From contig NC_005071.1 of the NCBI RefSeq assembly GCF_000011485.1, positions 995,347-1,059,346 on the forward strand: 64,000 nucleotides of DNA, in the 5' to 3' direction. The stretch's first letter is position 1, and each line of letters begins with the position of its first letter. This DNA is from Prochlorococcus marinus str. MIT 9313. GTDB taxonomy: Bacteria; Cyanobacteriota; Cyanobacteriia; PCC-6307; Cyanobiaceae. Below the pieces are notes generated by a model, which saw only the letters and a program-made list of their open reading frames with translations, made no database searches and was not told where the DNA came from. Of this stretch, positions 42,204-51,283 are shown piece by piece. The position numbers were made by a program, and so were the translations under genes.

Positions 42204-42404
42204 ATGGTTTTTCGCACCCTGAGAACAGACACTCGTAGACGTGTTGAGGAAATCATCCATCGCTTAGCGACTGGAGAATCTGTCAGCCTCGAGGAGCGGG
42301 CTCAGCTTCAGAAGTATGCACTCCACATTCCTTTTGTTGCAGGCCAATTGAGGAAAGCCCTTAGGCATCGAGAGGAGCTGGAGGCAGATGGACTTATTGA
42401 ATGA
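42204..42404 (+). CDS. 66-aa helical protein, unit 1
   Basis: MVFRTLRTDTRRRVEEIIHRL, then LEERAQLQKYALHIPFVAGQLRKAL. Basic, helical, no signal. The family seems to belong to marine picocyanobacteria; role unknown. First gene of the tandem unit. Confidence 0.62.
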   Translation: MVFRTLRTDTRRRVEEIIHRLATGESVSLEERAQLQKYALHIPFVAGQLRKALRHREELEADGLIE

Positions 42405-42774
42405 TCAGAGGGTTGGCTCGCCACCGTCAGTTCTCTTTCTGAGCTTGCTACCACACTCTTAACTTAAGGAGGCGAGAGTTGTCTTTGCTCATGAATTCTA
42501 GATACTCAAGGGTATGGCTTTGCTATTACTCAACATCTTCGCAATGAGCATCTAAACCCTCAATCAGAACTTCATAACGCCGTCTAAGCGACAGTTCTTT
42601 GCTAGACGCTTGAAGGTGCCATCTGTTGATCGATGGATTTTTAGTCGCGAAAACCGTACCAGAGACGTTTAAAACGTGATGTCTATCGCCAACCGGCCCT
42701 GGTTCTCACGACCTTTTTGGTTCGGTTGAACATTCTGGTGGAGTCAAACTGTAGGGGTCTTGAAGAGAACAATC

Positions 42775-43029
42775 ATGTATTCACTATTCGATTCCGTCTT
42801 TGACGTTCCATTCGGCTACAGCATTCCTCGTGATCGCGTTGTTGTGATCCCTGATTCGCAGTACAACAAGCTGCGTGCGCAAGAAAATGAGCGCCAAGTT
42901 GCCAAACTTGAAGCTCGCAAAGAGCATCACTCTCAGGTGATTGAGCGCCTTAACGAGCAGATCAGTGAACTGCAAGCTGCACTACCAGCAGCTGAGCCAG
43001 ACAAAGAGTTAGCGGCCACAAAAGAGTGA
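42775..43029 (+). CDS. 84-aa protein with coiled-coil tail, unit 1
   Basis: The ATG at 42775 (MYSLFDSVFDVPFGYSIPR) is favoured over an upstream TTG because the paralogue at 53802 starts at the same place. A compact N-terminal motif GYSIPRDRVVVIPDSQY is followed by a long charged helix (KLEARKEHHSQVIERLNEQIS). Preceded by a single arm of the inverted repeat and its spacer, and followed by a strong terminator. Confidence 0.72.
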   Translation: MYSLFDSVFDVPFGYSIPRDRVVVIPDSQYNKLRAQENERQVAKLEARKEHHSQVIERLNEQISELQAALPAAEPDKELAATKE

Positions 43030-43095
43030 TCGCTAACGGCAGCTGGAGTGGGACCCATCTGCCGATATTTGCTGGGATACAACAGCACGTTCTAG

Positions 43096-43111
43096 GGGGC
43101 CTGCGGGCCCC
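43096..43111 (+). terminator. Rho-independent terminator, unit 1
   Basis: GGGGCC and GGCCCC arms with a four-base loop and a TTTCTCTT tract. Repeated in units 2 and 3 (offsets 2394 and 4789) and at about 49417 in the decayed end piece. Confidence 0.85.
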
Positions 43112-43232
43112 TTTCTCTTGTTTGAGCTAGTAGTTACTGTTGACATATTCCTACCATCTAATCCTTATGAAATACTCTTGATCCATCAAGCGTTGCCGAG
43201 AGCTTTAAAAAGGCAAGGCTCCATTCACTGAT

Positions 43233-43712
43233 TCAGTCTGCTTTTAACCGGCTGTAGTGGCCATAGTTGGAATAGGGGTCATCAAAGCCTTTTCTTACAA
43301 CAGCCACTTTGAGATTGGCATGGATAGACCTCAAGGTGTTCAACTCTCTTCTGTGGTCTTTGGGGTGGATTGGCGTTGAGAAATACCTGGCCTCCCAGAA
43401 GTGCGCGCAACGCCCGCACAAGCGGTTTAGGGCCATGGCGGAGTACCAGGCGAACCAGTGCATCAGCCTCGGCAAATCCTTGGCTTCTTCTGGCTTAACC
43501 AGCAAGTGAAGATGGTTAGTCATCAGGCAGAGCCCATAAACCTTCACCGCAAACTTCTGCTTGGTCTTTTGAAGTACCGCCAACAACACATCACGCCTAA
43601 GGGCTTTGGCAATCAAGAACTGCCGGCTATTGCAGCGCAGTGTGATGTGAAAACTGCAGCCAGTCGGCAGTAAGCGCTTTGCTCTCACTTTTGCCATCAA
43701 TTGCTCGAACAT
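43233..43712 (-). CDS. RAYT-type Y1 transposase with shortened C-terminus, unit 1
   Basis: 159 residues: CSFHITLRCNSRQFLI, then the HUH-like LMTNHLHLLVKPEEA (metal-binding His pair), WFAWYSAMALNRL, FWEARYF, LRSIHANLKVAVV and DPYSNYGHYSRLKAD. In the fragment at 23.6 kb the next codon is Gly and the protein goes on for about 55 residues; here it is TGA, so the C-terminus is cut. Such enzymes act on REP-type hairpins. Activity after truncation is uncertain. Confidence 0.85.
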   Translation of the reverse strand: MFEQLMAKVRAKRLLPTGCSFHITLRCNSRQFLIAKALRRDVLLAVLQKTKQKFAVKVYGLCLMTNHLHLLVKPEEAKDLPRLMHWFAWYSAMALNRLCGRCAHFWEARYFSTPIHPKDHRRELNTLRSIHANLKVAVVRKGFDDPYSNYGHYSRLKAD

Positions 43713-43892
43713 CTACAGCCTCAGAGCTGTTATTTCACTTATCGCTAAATCTTGCGTCGCCTGAGAGCACAGACAGCTTCACACCAAGATCCGTAACGCG
43801 ATTGAGACTTGGAGCCACCTACAGCAAGAGGTCTCGGTGCGATGTTCATCTAGGCGGCAATAGCAGTTGATTGATCGTCCGCGGGTGATGCT

Positions 43893-44423
43893 CTAGGGCA
43901 ATCGTTCAAACCTGGGCTGACCTCCACCAGTCCACATCCCATTCCAACGGTAGCGAGAAGTGACTTCCTGAAAGGTGCCGAAATTCGCCCGTCCCGTCGT
44001 TCCGCGAATGGTCACGACTCCATCTTTGAAGCTGAGATCCCGTAAGCCGTTCATTGCGAGATCCGGCATGGGTAGAGAGTCAATCACCACCGGGCTGACG
44101 GTTCTATTCGAAAAGCCGTTCTGCGAGACCAAATTGATTTGTAGACCAATGGTGCCATAGCCCCCCATACATCCCAGATCGCCTATCCAACCCACCAGCC
44201 AAACGCCAGATGGGTACTGGGAGTGAGCTGGTTCAAGCTCGACCGTGGCGTATTGCTGATAACCAGGAGTTGACCCATAGATCTGGCAGGCCACCGTATG
44301 GCTGTAGCGGCGAACGACTTCCGTAGGGCTTAACCCAGGTTCATTTGCGAGCGCAATCGGTAAGACACTAAAAGCAGCAAAGAAGCTGACAGGGAGCCAA
44401 CGACGATGGGATGGCAAAGGCAT
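43893..44423 (-). CDS. Secreted protein of unknown function, unit 1
   Basis: From ATG 44423, 176 residues with a signal peptide (RRWLPVSFFAAFSVLPIALA) and a beta-rich mature part containing two Cys (TVACQIYG, GDLGCMGGYG). Ends WTGGGQPRFERLP. The longer frame (44450) adds nine residues before the signal. No family recognised. Unit 2 carries the same gene with a frameshift. Confidence 0.68.
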   Translation of the reverse strand: MPLPSHRRWLPVSFFAAFSVLPIALANEPGLSPTEVVRRYSHTVACQIYGSTPGYQQYATVELEPAHSQYPSGVWLVGWIGDLGCMGGYGTIGLQINLVSQNGFSNRTVSPVVIDSLPMPDLAMNGLRDLSFKDGVVTIRGTTGRANFGTFQEVTSRYRWNGMWTGGGQPRFERLP

Positions 44424-44597
44424 ATCGAGATGGTGCTTATTTGCTAGCAACCATCCATAGATTTTCTATTGCCAGGTAACCTTTTGATGCCAAATCGATT
44501 TGCAGAACCAAGGGAGCTGTGGCGCTACACCTCTCCTTGCAAGTGGCTTGAGAAACTGACCTAAATTGGGTTAACGCTTTCGAGTGCTGTGTAAAAA

Positions 44598-44798
44598 ATG
44601 GTTTTTCGCACCCTGAGAACAGACACTCGTAGACGTGTTGAGGAAATCATCCATCGCTTAGCGACTGGAGAATCTGTCAGCCTCGAGGAGCGGGCTCAGC
44701 TTCAGAAGTATGCACTCCACATTCCTTTTGTTGCAGGCCAATTGAGGAAAGCCCTTAGGCATCGAGAGGAGCTGGAGGCAGATGGACTTATTGAATGA
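44598..44798 (+). CDS. 66-aa helical protein, unit 2
   Basis: Identical to 42204-42404. Confidence 0.6.
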   Translation: MVFRTLRTDTRRRVEEIIHRLATGESVSLEERAQLQKYALHIPFVAGQLRKALRHREELEADGLIE

Positions 44799-45168
44799 TC
44801 AGAGGGTTGGCTCGCCACCGTCAGTTCTCTTTCTGAGCTTGCTACCACACTCTTAACTTAAGGAGGCGAGAGTTGTCTTTGCTCATGAATTCTAGATACT
44901 CAAGGGTATGGCTTTGCTATTACTCAACATCTTCGCAATGAGCATCTAAACCCTCAATCAGAACTTCATAACGCCGTCTAAGCGACAGTTCTTTGCTAGA
45001 CGCTTGAAGGTGCCATCTGTTGATCGATGGATTTTTAGTCGCGAAAACCGTACCAGAGACGTTTAAAACGTGATGTCTATCGCCAACCGGCCCTGGTTCT
45101 CACGACCTTTTTGGTTCGGTTGAACATTCTGGTGGAGTCAAACTGTAGGGGTCTTGAAGAGAACAATC

Positions 45169-45423
45169 ATGTATTCACTATTCGATTCCGTCTTTGACGT
45201 TCCATTCGGCTACAGCATTCCTCGTGATCGCGTTGTTGTGATCCCTGATTCGCAGTACAACAAGCTGCGTGCGCAAGAAAATGAGCGCCAAGTTGCCAAA
45301 CTTGAAGCTCGCAAAGAGCATCACTCTCAGGTGATTGAGCGCCTTAACGAGCAGATCAGTGAACTGCAAGCTGCACTACCAGCAGCTGAGCCAGACAAAG
45401 AGTTAGCGGCCACAAAAGAGTGA
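45169..45423 (+). CDS. 84-aa protein with coiled-coil tail, unit 2
   Basis: Identical to 42775-43029, with the same upstream repeat arm and terminator. Confidence 0.7.
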   Translation: MYSLFDSVFDVPFGYSIPRDRVVVIPDSQYNKLRAQENERQVAKLEARKEHHSQVIERLNEQISELQAALPAAEPDKELAATKE

Positions 45424-45626
45424 TCGCTAACGGCAGCTGGAGTGGGACCCATCTGCCGATATTTGCTGGGATACAACAGCACGTTCTAGGGGGCCTGCGG
45501 GCCCCTTTCTCTTGTTTGAGCTAGTAGTTACTGTTGACATATTCCTACCATCTAATCCTTATGAAATACTCTTGATCCATCAAGCGTTGCCGAGAGCTTT
45601 AAAAAGGCAAGGCTCCATTCACTGAT

Positions 45627-46106
45627 TCAGTCTGCTTTTAACCGGCTGTAGTGGCCATAGTTGGAATAGGGGTCATCAAAGCCTTTTCTTACAACAGCCA
45701 CTTTGAGATTGGCATGGATAGACCTCAAGGTGTTCAACTCTCTTCTGTGGTCTTTGGGGTGGATTGGCGTTGAGAAATACCTGGCCTCCCAGAAGTGCGC
45801 GCAACGCCCGCACAAGCGGTTTAGGGCCATGGCGGAGTACCAGGCGAACCAGTGCATCAGCCTCGGCAAATCCTTGGCTTCTTCTGGCTTAACCAGCAAG
45901 TGAAGATGGTTAGTCATCAGGCAGAGCCCATAAACCTTCACCGCAAACTTCTGCTTGGTCTTTTGAAGTACCGCCAACAACACATCACGCCTAAGGGCTT
46001 TGGCAATCAAGAACTGCCGGCTATTGCAGCGCAGTGTGATGTGAAAACTGCAGCCAGTCGGCAGTAAGCGCTTTGCTCTCACTTTTGCCATCAATTGCTC
46101 GAACAT
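45627..46106 (-). CDS. RAYT-type transposase with shortened C-terminus, unit 2
   Basis: Identical to 43233-43712, including the TGA that replaces a Gly codon, so the truncation predates the tandem duplication. Confidence 0.83.
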   Translation of the reverse strand: MFEQLMAKVRAKRLLPTGCSFHITLRCNSRQFLIAKALRRDVLLAVLQKTKQKFAVKVYGLCLMTNHLHLLVKPEEAKDLPRLMHWFAWYSAMALNRLCGRCAHFWEARYFSTPIHPKDHRRELNTLRSIHANLKVAVVRKGFDDPYSNYGHYSRLKAD

Positions 46107-46286
46107 CTACAGCCTCAGAGCTGTTATTTCACTTATCGCTAAATCTTGCGTCGCCTGAGAGCACAGACAGCTTCACACCAAGATCCGTAACGCGATTGAG
46201 ACTTGGAGCCACCTACAGCAAGAGGTCTCGGTGCGATGTTCATCTAGGCGGCAATAGCAGTTGATTGATCGTCCGCGGGTGATGCT

Positions 46287-46818
46287 CTAGGGCAATCGTT
46301 CAAACCTGGGCTGACCTCCACCAGTCCACATCCCATTCCAACGGTAGCGAGAAGTGACTTCCTGAAAGGTGCCGAAATTCGCCCGTCCCGTCGTTCCGCG
46401 AATGGTCACGACTCCATCTTTGAAGCTGAGATCCCGTAAGCCGTTCATTGCGAGATCCGGCATGGGTAGAGAGTCAATCACCACCGGGGCTGACGGTTCT
46501 ATTCGAAAAGCCGTTCTGCGAGACCAAATTGATTTGTAGACCAATGGTGCCATAGCCCCCCATACATCCCAGATCGCCTATCCAACCCACCAGCCAAACG
46601 CCAGATGGGTACTGGGAGTGAGCTGGTTCAAGCTCGACCGTGGCGTATTGCTGATAACCAGGAGTTGACCCATAGATCTGGCAGGCCACCGTATGGCTGT
46701 AGCGGCGAACGACTTCCGTAGGGCTTAACCCAGGTTCATTTGCGAGCGCAATCGGTAAGACACTAAAAGCAGCAAAGAAGCTGACAGGGAGCCAACGACG
46801 ATGGGATGGCAAAGGCAT
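46287..46818 (-). pseudogene. Secreted protein, frameshifted, unit 2
   Basis: Same gene as 43893-44423 but with one extra G in a CCGGGG run near 46490. The frame therefore ends after RTVSPGGD, and the remainder (VIDSLPMPDLAMNGL onward) lies in another frame. This is the only difference I noticed between units 1 and 2. Confidence 0.85.
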
Positions 46819-46992
46819 ATCGAGATGGTGCTTATTTGCTAGCAACCATCCATAGATTTTCTATTGCCAGGTAACCTTTTGATGCCAAATCGATTTGCAG
46901 AACCAAGGGAGCTGTGGCGCTACACCTCTCCTTGCAAGTGGCTTGAGAAACTGACCTAAATTGGGTTAACGCTTTCGAGTGCTGTGTAAAAA

Positions 46993-47193
46993 ATGGTTTT
47001 TCGCACCCTGAGAACAGACACTCGTAGACGTGTTGAGGAAATCATCCATCGCTTAGCGACTGGAGAATCTGTCAGCCTCGAGGAGCGGGCTCAGCTTCAG
47101 AAGTATGCACTCCACATTCCTTTTGTTGCAGGCCAATTGAGGAAAGCCCTTAGGCATCGAGAGGAGCTGGAGGCAGATGGACTTATTGAATGA
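46993..47193 (+). CDS. 66-aa helical protein, unit 3
   Basis: Identical to 42204-42404. Confidence 0.6.
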   Translation: MVFRTLRTDTRRRVEEIIHRLATGESVSLEERAQLQKYALHIPFVAGQLRKALRHREELEADGLIE

Positions 47194-47563
47194 TCAGAGG
47201 GTTGGCTCGCCACCGTCAGTTCTCTTTCTGAGCTTGCTACCACACTCTTAACTTAAGGAGGCGAGAGTTGTCTTTGCTCATGAATTCTAGATACTCAAGG
47301 GTATGGCTTTGCTATTACTCAACATCTTCGCAATGAGCATCTAAACCCTCAATCAGAACTTCATAACGCCGTCTAAGCGACAGTTCTTTGCTAGACGCTT
47401 GAAGGTGCCATCTGTTGATCGATGGATTTTTAGTCGCGAAAACCGTACCAGAGACGTTTAAAACGTGATGTCTATCGCCAACCGGCCCTGGTTCTCACGA
47501 CCTTTTTGGTTCGGTTGAACATTCTGGTGGAGTCAAACTGTAGGGGTCTTGAAGAGAACAATC

Positions 47564-47818
47564 ATGTATTCACTATTCGATTCCGTCTTTGACGTTCCAT
47601 TCGGCTACAGCATTCCTCGTGATCGCGTTGTTGTGATCCCTGATTCGCAGTACAACAAGCTGCGTGCGCAAGAAAATGAGCGCCAAGTTGCCAAACTTGA
47701 AGCTCGCAAAGAGCATCACTCTCAGGTGATTGAGCGCCTTAACGAGCAGATCAGTGAACTGCAAGCTGCACTACCAGCAGCTGAGCCAGACAAAGAGTTA
47801 GCGGCCACAAAAGAGTGA
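47564..47818 (+). CDS. 84-aa protein with coiled-coil tail, unit 3
   Basis: Identical to 42775-43029. After its terminator unit 3 ends and different DNA begins. Confidence 0.7.
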   Translation: MYSLFDSVFDVPFGYSIPRDRVVVIPDSQYNKLRAQENERQVAKLEARKEHHSQVIERLNEQISELQAALPAAEPDKELAATKE

Positions 47819-47924
47819 TCGCTAACGGCAGCTGGAGTGGGACCCATCTGCCGATATTTGCTGGGATACAACAGCACGTTCTAGGGGGCCTGCGGGCCCC
47901 TTTCTCTTGTTTGAGTTGGCCAGT

Positions 47925-48060
47925 TGCTGACAAGTGACCGCAAGGGGTTCAACGGACAGAACCGGCTATTGAGATTGCCGGTAAAAAGGCAATGCCTACC
48001 TCAATCCCCCATCCAGATTCGGGCTGTTCTTTTTTGTGTTCTTAGCAGCAAAAAATGCTT
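47925..48060 (+). pseudogene. Decayed homologue of the 49.45 kb ORF
   Basis: CAAGTGACCGCAAGGGGTT and the following 100 bases (with AAAAAG.C AATGCCTACCT) match 49452-49570, but no frame is kept. Confidence 0.4.
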
Positions 48061-48250
48061 GTGCGATCCAGCCCCTGAGAGGTGCGAAAGGGTAGTGCGG
48101 GGGCGTTTAGAGACGCTTGATCGAAAGGAGTAATTCTTCCTACTGACGCCTTGTTGTTGCTTGCTTAGACCTAGATCAGGAGTCCGAGGACGTAGAAACC
48201 CTGAAAACCTGTCCTGGACTTGAGGGCATCCGACGCGGGTGCCCTTCTTC

Positions 48251-48328
48251 ATGTCAGTTATTTGTGCTAATTGCAGAGAAAATGGATATGTTCTTGATGC
48301 TTGTGCTCAAACTCACTGTTGGCATTGA
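48251..48328 (+). CDS. Conserved 25-aa Cys-rich micro-ORF, copy C
   Basis: MSVICANC start and AQTHCWH end with four Cys (CxxC, then A-C and H-C-W). Same length and position as copies A and B. See the finding for comparison. Confidence 0.5.
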   Translation: MSVICANCRENGYVLDACAQTHCWH

Positions 48329-48433
48329 GCCATGTCACTGCGTTTTTAAAGAGGTTGAGTGAATCTATGGATAGCGGTGAAGGATAAAAACAAAAAGTCG
48401 CCACCGCTCTAGGGAGAGAAAGTAAATAAGAAA

Positions 48434-48455
48434 AGCCCCGCACGATGGCGGGGCT
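48434..48455 (+). terminator. Rho-independent terminator of copy C
   Basis: AGCCCCGC and GCGGGGCT-like arms with a changed loop, followed by TTTTT. Confidence 0.82.
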
Positions 48456-48523
48456 TTTTGATGTTCAGTCGTTGATGTCCCTCAGTCTCGTTAACTTATA
48501 AACAACAATCAATTTCTAAACCA

Positions 48524-48760
48524 ATGTCAGAAGAACAACTGATGGCATTCATCGCAAAGGTTCAAGAAGACACTTCACTTCAGGAAGAGTTAAAGGCAGA
48601 AGGGGCTGATGTTGTAGCTATTCCCAAAGCTGCTGGGTTTGCGACTACAAAAGAAGACTTAAAAGCGCATCTGCCAGTCCTGCATCTGCCAGTCCTGTCT
48701 GGTAGAGAGCTGAGTCTTAATACCCTGACGAACTGTAAAAACATCTTTTTACTCATGTAG
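48524..48760 (+). pseudogene. procA: Degenerate procA without cleavage site
   Basis: Leader start MSEEQLMAFIAKVQEDTSL and AEGADVVAI are ProcA-like, but after EDLKAH a 15-base tandem duplication (HLPVL twice) appears and the DDELEGVAGG recognition and cleavage segment is gone. The end holds one Cys (TNCKN) with no GG. It probably cannot be processed. The only procA-type gene on the + strand. Confidence 0.75.
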
Positions 48761-48787
48761 AAAGTAAAGTCATTCGACTCACAGACA

Positions 48788-49120
48788 ATGCAGCTCTTTC
48801 TATGTGATGCCCAGTTCGAAGATGTTGAGCTTCAGAAAGCCGCCTATGCCCAGTTTATTGAACTATGGGAAAGTGGAGCCATGGCAAAGGAAGATAAATT
48901 TGAAGGTTTTGAACTCCTTTTCCGTGTTCATGCTCCAGGCGAAGGGCGTGTCGTCATCCTGTGCAGGGCAGAGAGCGACAAGCAGCTGTTCACACATTTC
49001 GCTCCCTGGCGTGCTCAATTCGGAATTGTGATGGAATTTACCCCTGTTATGAGCTGTCAAGATGTAGTTGATGCGCACAAAGATCTGTTTGCCAAGCTTC
49101 CACCTCGCAGTGCTGTTTAA
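48788..49120 (+). CDS. DUF3303-like protein (paralogue 3)
   Basis: 110 residues with DKFEGFELLFRVHAPGEGRVVILCRA and LFTHFAPWRAQFGIVMEFTPVM. It is closest to the 24.0 kb protein (KFEGFEL, PW..QFGI). Own terminator after the stop. Confidence 0.68.
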   Translation: MQLFLCDAQFEDVELQKAAYAQFIELWESGAMAKEDKFEGFELLFRVHAPGEGRVVILCRAESDKQLFTHFAPWRAQFGIVMEFTPVMSCQDVVDAHKDLFAKLPPRSAV

Positions 49121-49144
49121 TAGCATCAAACAAACAAGTCATGA

Positions 49145-49161
49145 CCCCGCAAAATGCGGGG
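49145..49161 (+). terminator. Hairpin terminator
   Basis: CCCCGC and GCGGGG arms with a five-base loop (AAAAT) then TTCATTT, 24 bases after the DUF3303 gene. Confidence 0.75.
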
Positions 49162-49269
49162 TTCATTTAATAGCTGTTCTGTTTAAGAGAAGAAAATTTG
49201 CTATCGCATTCAGCATCTAGAAATGACTGGAAGACTGGAATGAGATTGGTACCCTAAGCAGTCTTCCTT

Positions 49270-49341
49270 CAGATCGGCGAACTCCAAGCGGCCCTACCAG
49301 CAGCTGAGCCAGACAAAGAGTTAGCGGCCACAAAAGAGTGA
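49270..49341 (+). pseudogene. 3' remnant of the 84-aa tandem-unit gene
   Basis: Codes GELQAALPAAEPDKELAATKE and stop, matching the C-terminus of the 84-aa protein. The downstream terminator and the GAGCTAGTAGTTACT tail are also kept. It is a truncated fourth relative of the tandem unit. Confidence 0.8.
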
Positions 49342-49449
49342 CCGCTAACGGCAGCTGGAGTGGGACCCATCTGCCGATATTTGCTGGGATACAACAGCAT
49401 GTTCTACGGGGCCTGCGGGCCCCTTTCTCTTGTCTGAGCTAGTAGTTAC

Positions 49450-49632
49450 TTGCAAGTGACAGTAAGGGGTTATTGGATAGGAGTGAAGATTGGGGGCGTC
49501 GTTAAAAAGCTAATGCCTACCTGCCCTCCTCCGCTCATAGCTCCAGGTTTTTCTATTGTGGCTTTAGCAGACAAGGAATGCTTAGGGAAAGGAGCCAATG
49601 ATTGCTTCAAAGGGGAACTGCTTGAGCGTTGA
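49450..49632 (+). CDS. Small hypothetical protein, 60 aa
   Basis: TTG-started frame with GYWIGVKIGGVVKKLMPTC, Pro-rich middle and DKECLGKGANDCFKG end, four Cys in all. A decayed homologue follows tandem unit 3 at 47.93 kb, so the order 84-aa gene, terminator, this gene was ancestral. Confidence 0.45.
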   Translation: MQVTVRGYWIGVKIGGVVKKLMPTCPPPLIAPGFSIVALADKECLGKGANDCFKGELLER

Positions 49633-49752
49633 GAAGCTTTCGCTTTTCTAAGCATTGGATCGTAAGAGAGTGTTAAACCCCATTGCCATCAAGGGTTTAG
49701 GCGCTCCTGTCTTTCACTGAACTTTTAACTTGTCCTGTTGGGCAGGGTTAGT

Positions 49753-50463
49753 TCAAGCAAAACCGCGATGCTTGGATGGCGTTTGACTTTCGGCAGTGAG
49801 GAAGTCGATTTGATCGCTGCCTGGGTCGTACAGGGTGTAATGAGGGCCAGCGCCGATGCCGATCACGCTCCGTTTGGGAACCGTCTGTTGATGTTGCTGT
49901 TGACCCTCCAAATCCTTGACTTGTGAGTCGATACCTCCACCTGTTAACTCAAGACGAAATTGCTTAGTGCTGCGTGCAGTGAACAGTCTGTTCACATCGA
50001 GTCGTGTGAGGCGATCAAGGAGCACTAACGGTGAGCTCTCAGGCGTCAGGTTGTCGCCAACGTCCGCCGAGCTGCCATGGATGAGACCACAATCCAGTTC
50101 AATGAAGCCGAATTGAAGAGAGGCCAGCCAGTTCAAGTGAGCAGAATCAACAGCATTGACAAGTGCATGCACAGCATCTTCTCCTTGGTTGAGCCGTAGT
50201 GCTTCGGCATTTCGATCACCACGAAACCCGCGCTCTGCAAGCAATTGTTCTTCCCACCACCCATAGATGCATTGGGGTTTTAATTCATTGCGATGAGGGT
50301 TTTGCAGACGGTTCAACAGTGCGTTGCAGTTGAGATCAGGACCAATCAGATCTCCCAAGACAAAGAGGGTCTCTACCCCACGGGTTTTCTTTAAGTCTCG
50401 CTGGATGAGGTTATAAACCTCCAAATCTCCGCGGAGACCGCTTACGAGTGCCCAGCGATCCAT
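49753..50463 (-). CDS. Metallophosphoesterase-like protein, degenerate active site
   Basis: 236 residues in the order of the calcineurin-like fold: WALVSGLRGDLEV (in active enzymes D-x-H), TLFVLGDLIGP (GD motif), YGWWEEQ, IHGSS. The D-x-H of the first motif is replaced by S-G-L-R-G-D, so metal binding may be altered. Its start overlaps the stop of the upstream metallophosphoesterase by one base (TGATG). Third gene of an operon with a CobW-like protein. Confidence 0.7.
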   Translation of the reverse strand: MDRWALVSGLRGDLEVYNLIQRDLKKTRGVETLFVLGDLIGPDLNCNALLNRLQNPHRNELKPQCIYGWWEEQLLAERGFRGDRNAEALRLNQGEDAVHALVNAVDSAHLNWLASLQFGFIELDCGLIHGSSADVGDNLTPESSPLVLLDRLTRLDVNRLFTARSTKQFRLELTGGGIDSQVKDLEGQQQHQQTVPKRSVIGIGAGPHYTLYDPGSDQIDFLTAESQTPSKHRGFA

Positions 50464-51278
50464 CAGCGTTCACACACGTGGCTGGCGTCTTCTGCTTGTT
50501 CGGCATATTCGAAGCCATGGCTCAAGCGCCAGGCGAACACTGGAGGTAGCCCCGCTTCAACAATGGCTTGACAGGTTCGCCCAACGTCATAGCTCACCTC
50601 TTTGATCTCAACCTCATCAGTGGCATCGTTGTGAATCACATAGGTAGCGCTGGTACTCCCGTGACGTGGCTCGCCCACAGAGCCAGCATTGACGATTCGA
50701 CGCATTGGCAAATTGAGCTCGTGTTCCCCTGCGCTGTGGCTGCCGGCGTTTTGCAGGCGCACATGAATTGATCCATTCCGCAGTTCACGCACATAAGGCT
50801 GATGAGTGTGTCCACAGAAAAGGGTCTCGGCTCCTGCCGTTTCCACCCTTTCGAGTGCTGCAAAGGCATCCATATTTGGCAGCAGATATTCGTGTTGGCT
50901 ATTGGGGCTGCCGTGCACAAACAGGAGCCGATCTCGACGTAACGATGTCGGCAGACTGGCCAGAAAGGCCTTGTTCTCATCAGTCATCCGCTCGGCTGTC
51001 CACTGATGGGCCAGGTGTCCGCGCCGTTCAGCCAGCTGAGATGGGTAACTGCACTCGCATGCATTCAGTCCATCGATGATGTCCTCGTCCCAGCAGCCCT
51101 GACAAGTGGGTATGGCACGTTCTCGCACCAGCTCCACAACTTCGTTGGGTTGGGGGCCGTAGCCCACTAAATCGCCAAGGCAGGTGATCGTCTCGATCCC
51201 TTGTTGATCAATGTCATCCAGCACCGCCTCGAATGCAGCGAGGTTGGCGTGCAGACACGAAATCACAGCATGAGCCAT
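50463..51278 (-). CDS. Metallophosphoesterase (YfcE/calcineurin-like)
   Basis: 271 residues with SCLHANLAAFEAV (H at the D-x-H position, though D is Ser), CLGDLVGYGPQPNEV, CWDEDI, LFVHGSP, LFCGHTHQPYVR and NAGSVGEPRHG. The GDLVGYGP, GHTH and NAGSVG motifs are diagnostic. Members cleave phosphodiesters or phosphoproteins. It is separated by five bases from the CobW-like gene upstream. Confidence 0.85.
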   Translation of the reverse strand: MAHAVISCLHANLAAFEAVLDDIDQQGIETITCLGDLVGYGPQPNEVVELVRERAIPTCQGCWDEDIIDGLNACECSYPSQLAERRGHLAHQWTAERMTDENKAFLASLPTSLRRDRLLFVHGSPNSQHEYLLPNMDAFAALERVETAGAETLFCGHTHQPYVRELRNGSIHVRLQNAGSHSAGEHELNLPMRRIVNAGSVGEPRHGSTSATYVIHNDATDEVEIKEVSYDVGRTCQAIVEAGLPPVFAWRLSHGFEYAEQAEDASHVCER

Positions 51279-51283
51279 AACAA

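Larger units (their letters stand above)
42159..47915. repeat. 2.39 kb tandem unit, two full copies and a partial third
   Basis: Unit 1 42159-44552, unit 2 44553-46947, unit 3 46948-47915 (cut after the second gene's terminator). The units appear identical apart from one inserted G in unit 2 near 46490. Each full unit carries: 66-aa ORF (+), 84-aa ORF (+), terminator, truncated RAYT transposase (-) and a secreted protein (-). A further decayed end piece lies at 49270. Confidence 0.95.
48140..48465 (+). repeat. Dispersed element with micro-ORF, copy C
   Basis: Complete element on the + strand: lead-in with AGGAGTCCGAGGACGTAG, hairpin GGGCATCC/GGGTGCCC, 25-codon ORF, AGCGGTG/CACCGCT repeat and terminator. 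It stands directly upstream of a degenerate procA gene. Confidence 0.8.

Noticed and set aside
42000..48000. CRISPR array suggested by regular repetition.
   Set aside because: The period is 2.39 kb with genes in each unit; there are no 20-40 base repeats with unique spacers anywhere in the window that I can see.
50768..51079. Frames of 66-110 codons on the + strand inside the metallophosphoesterase and FAD-oxidoreductase genes.
   Set aside because: They are antisense to genes with diagnostic motifs in relatively GC-rich DNA, where long shadow frames are expected.
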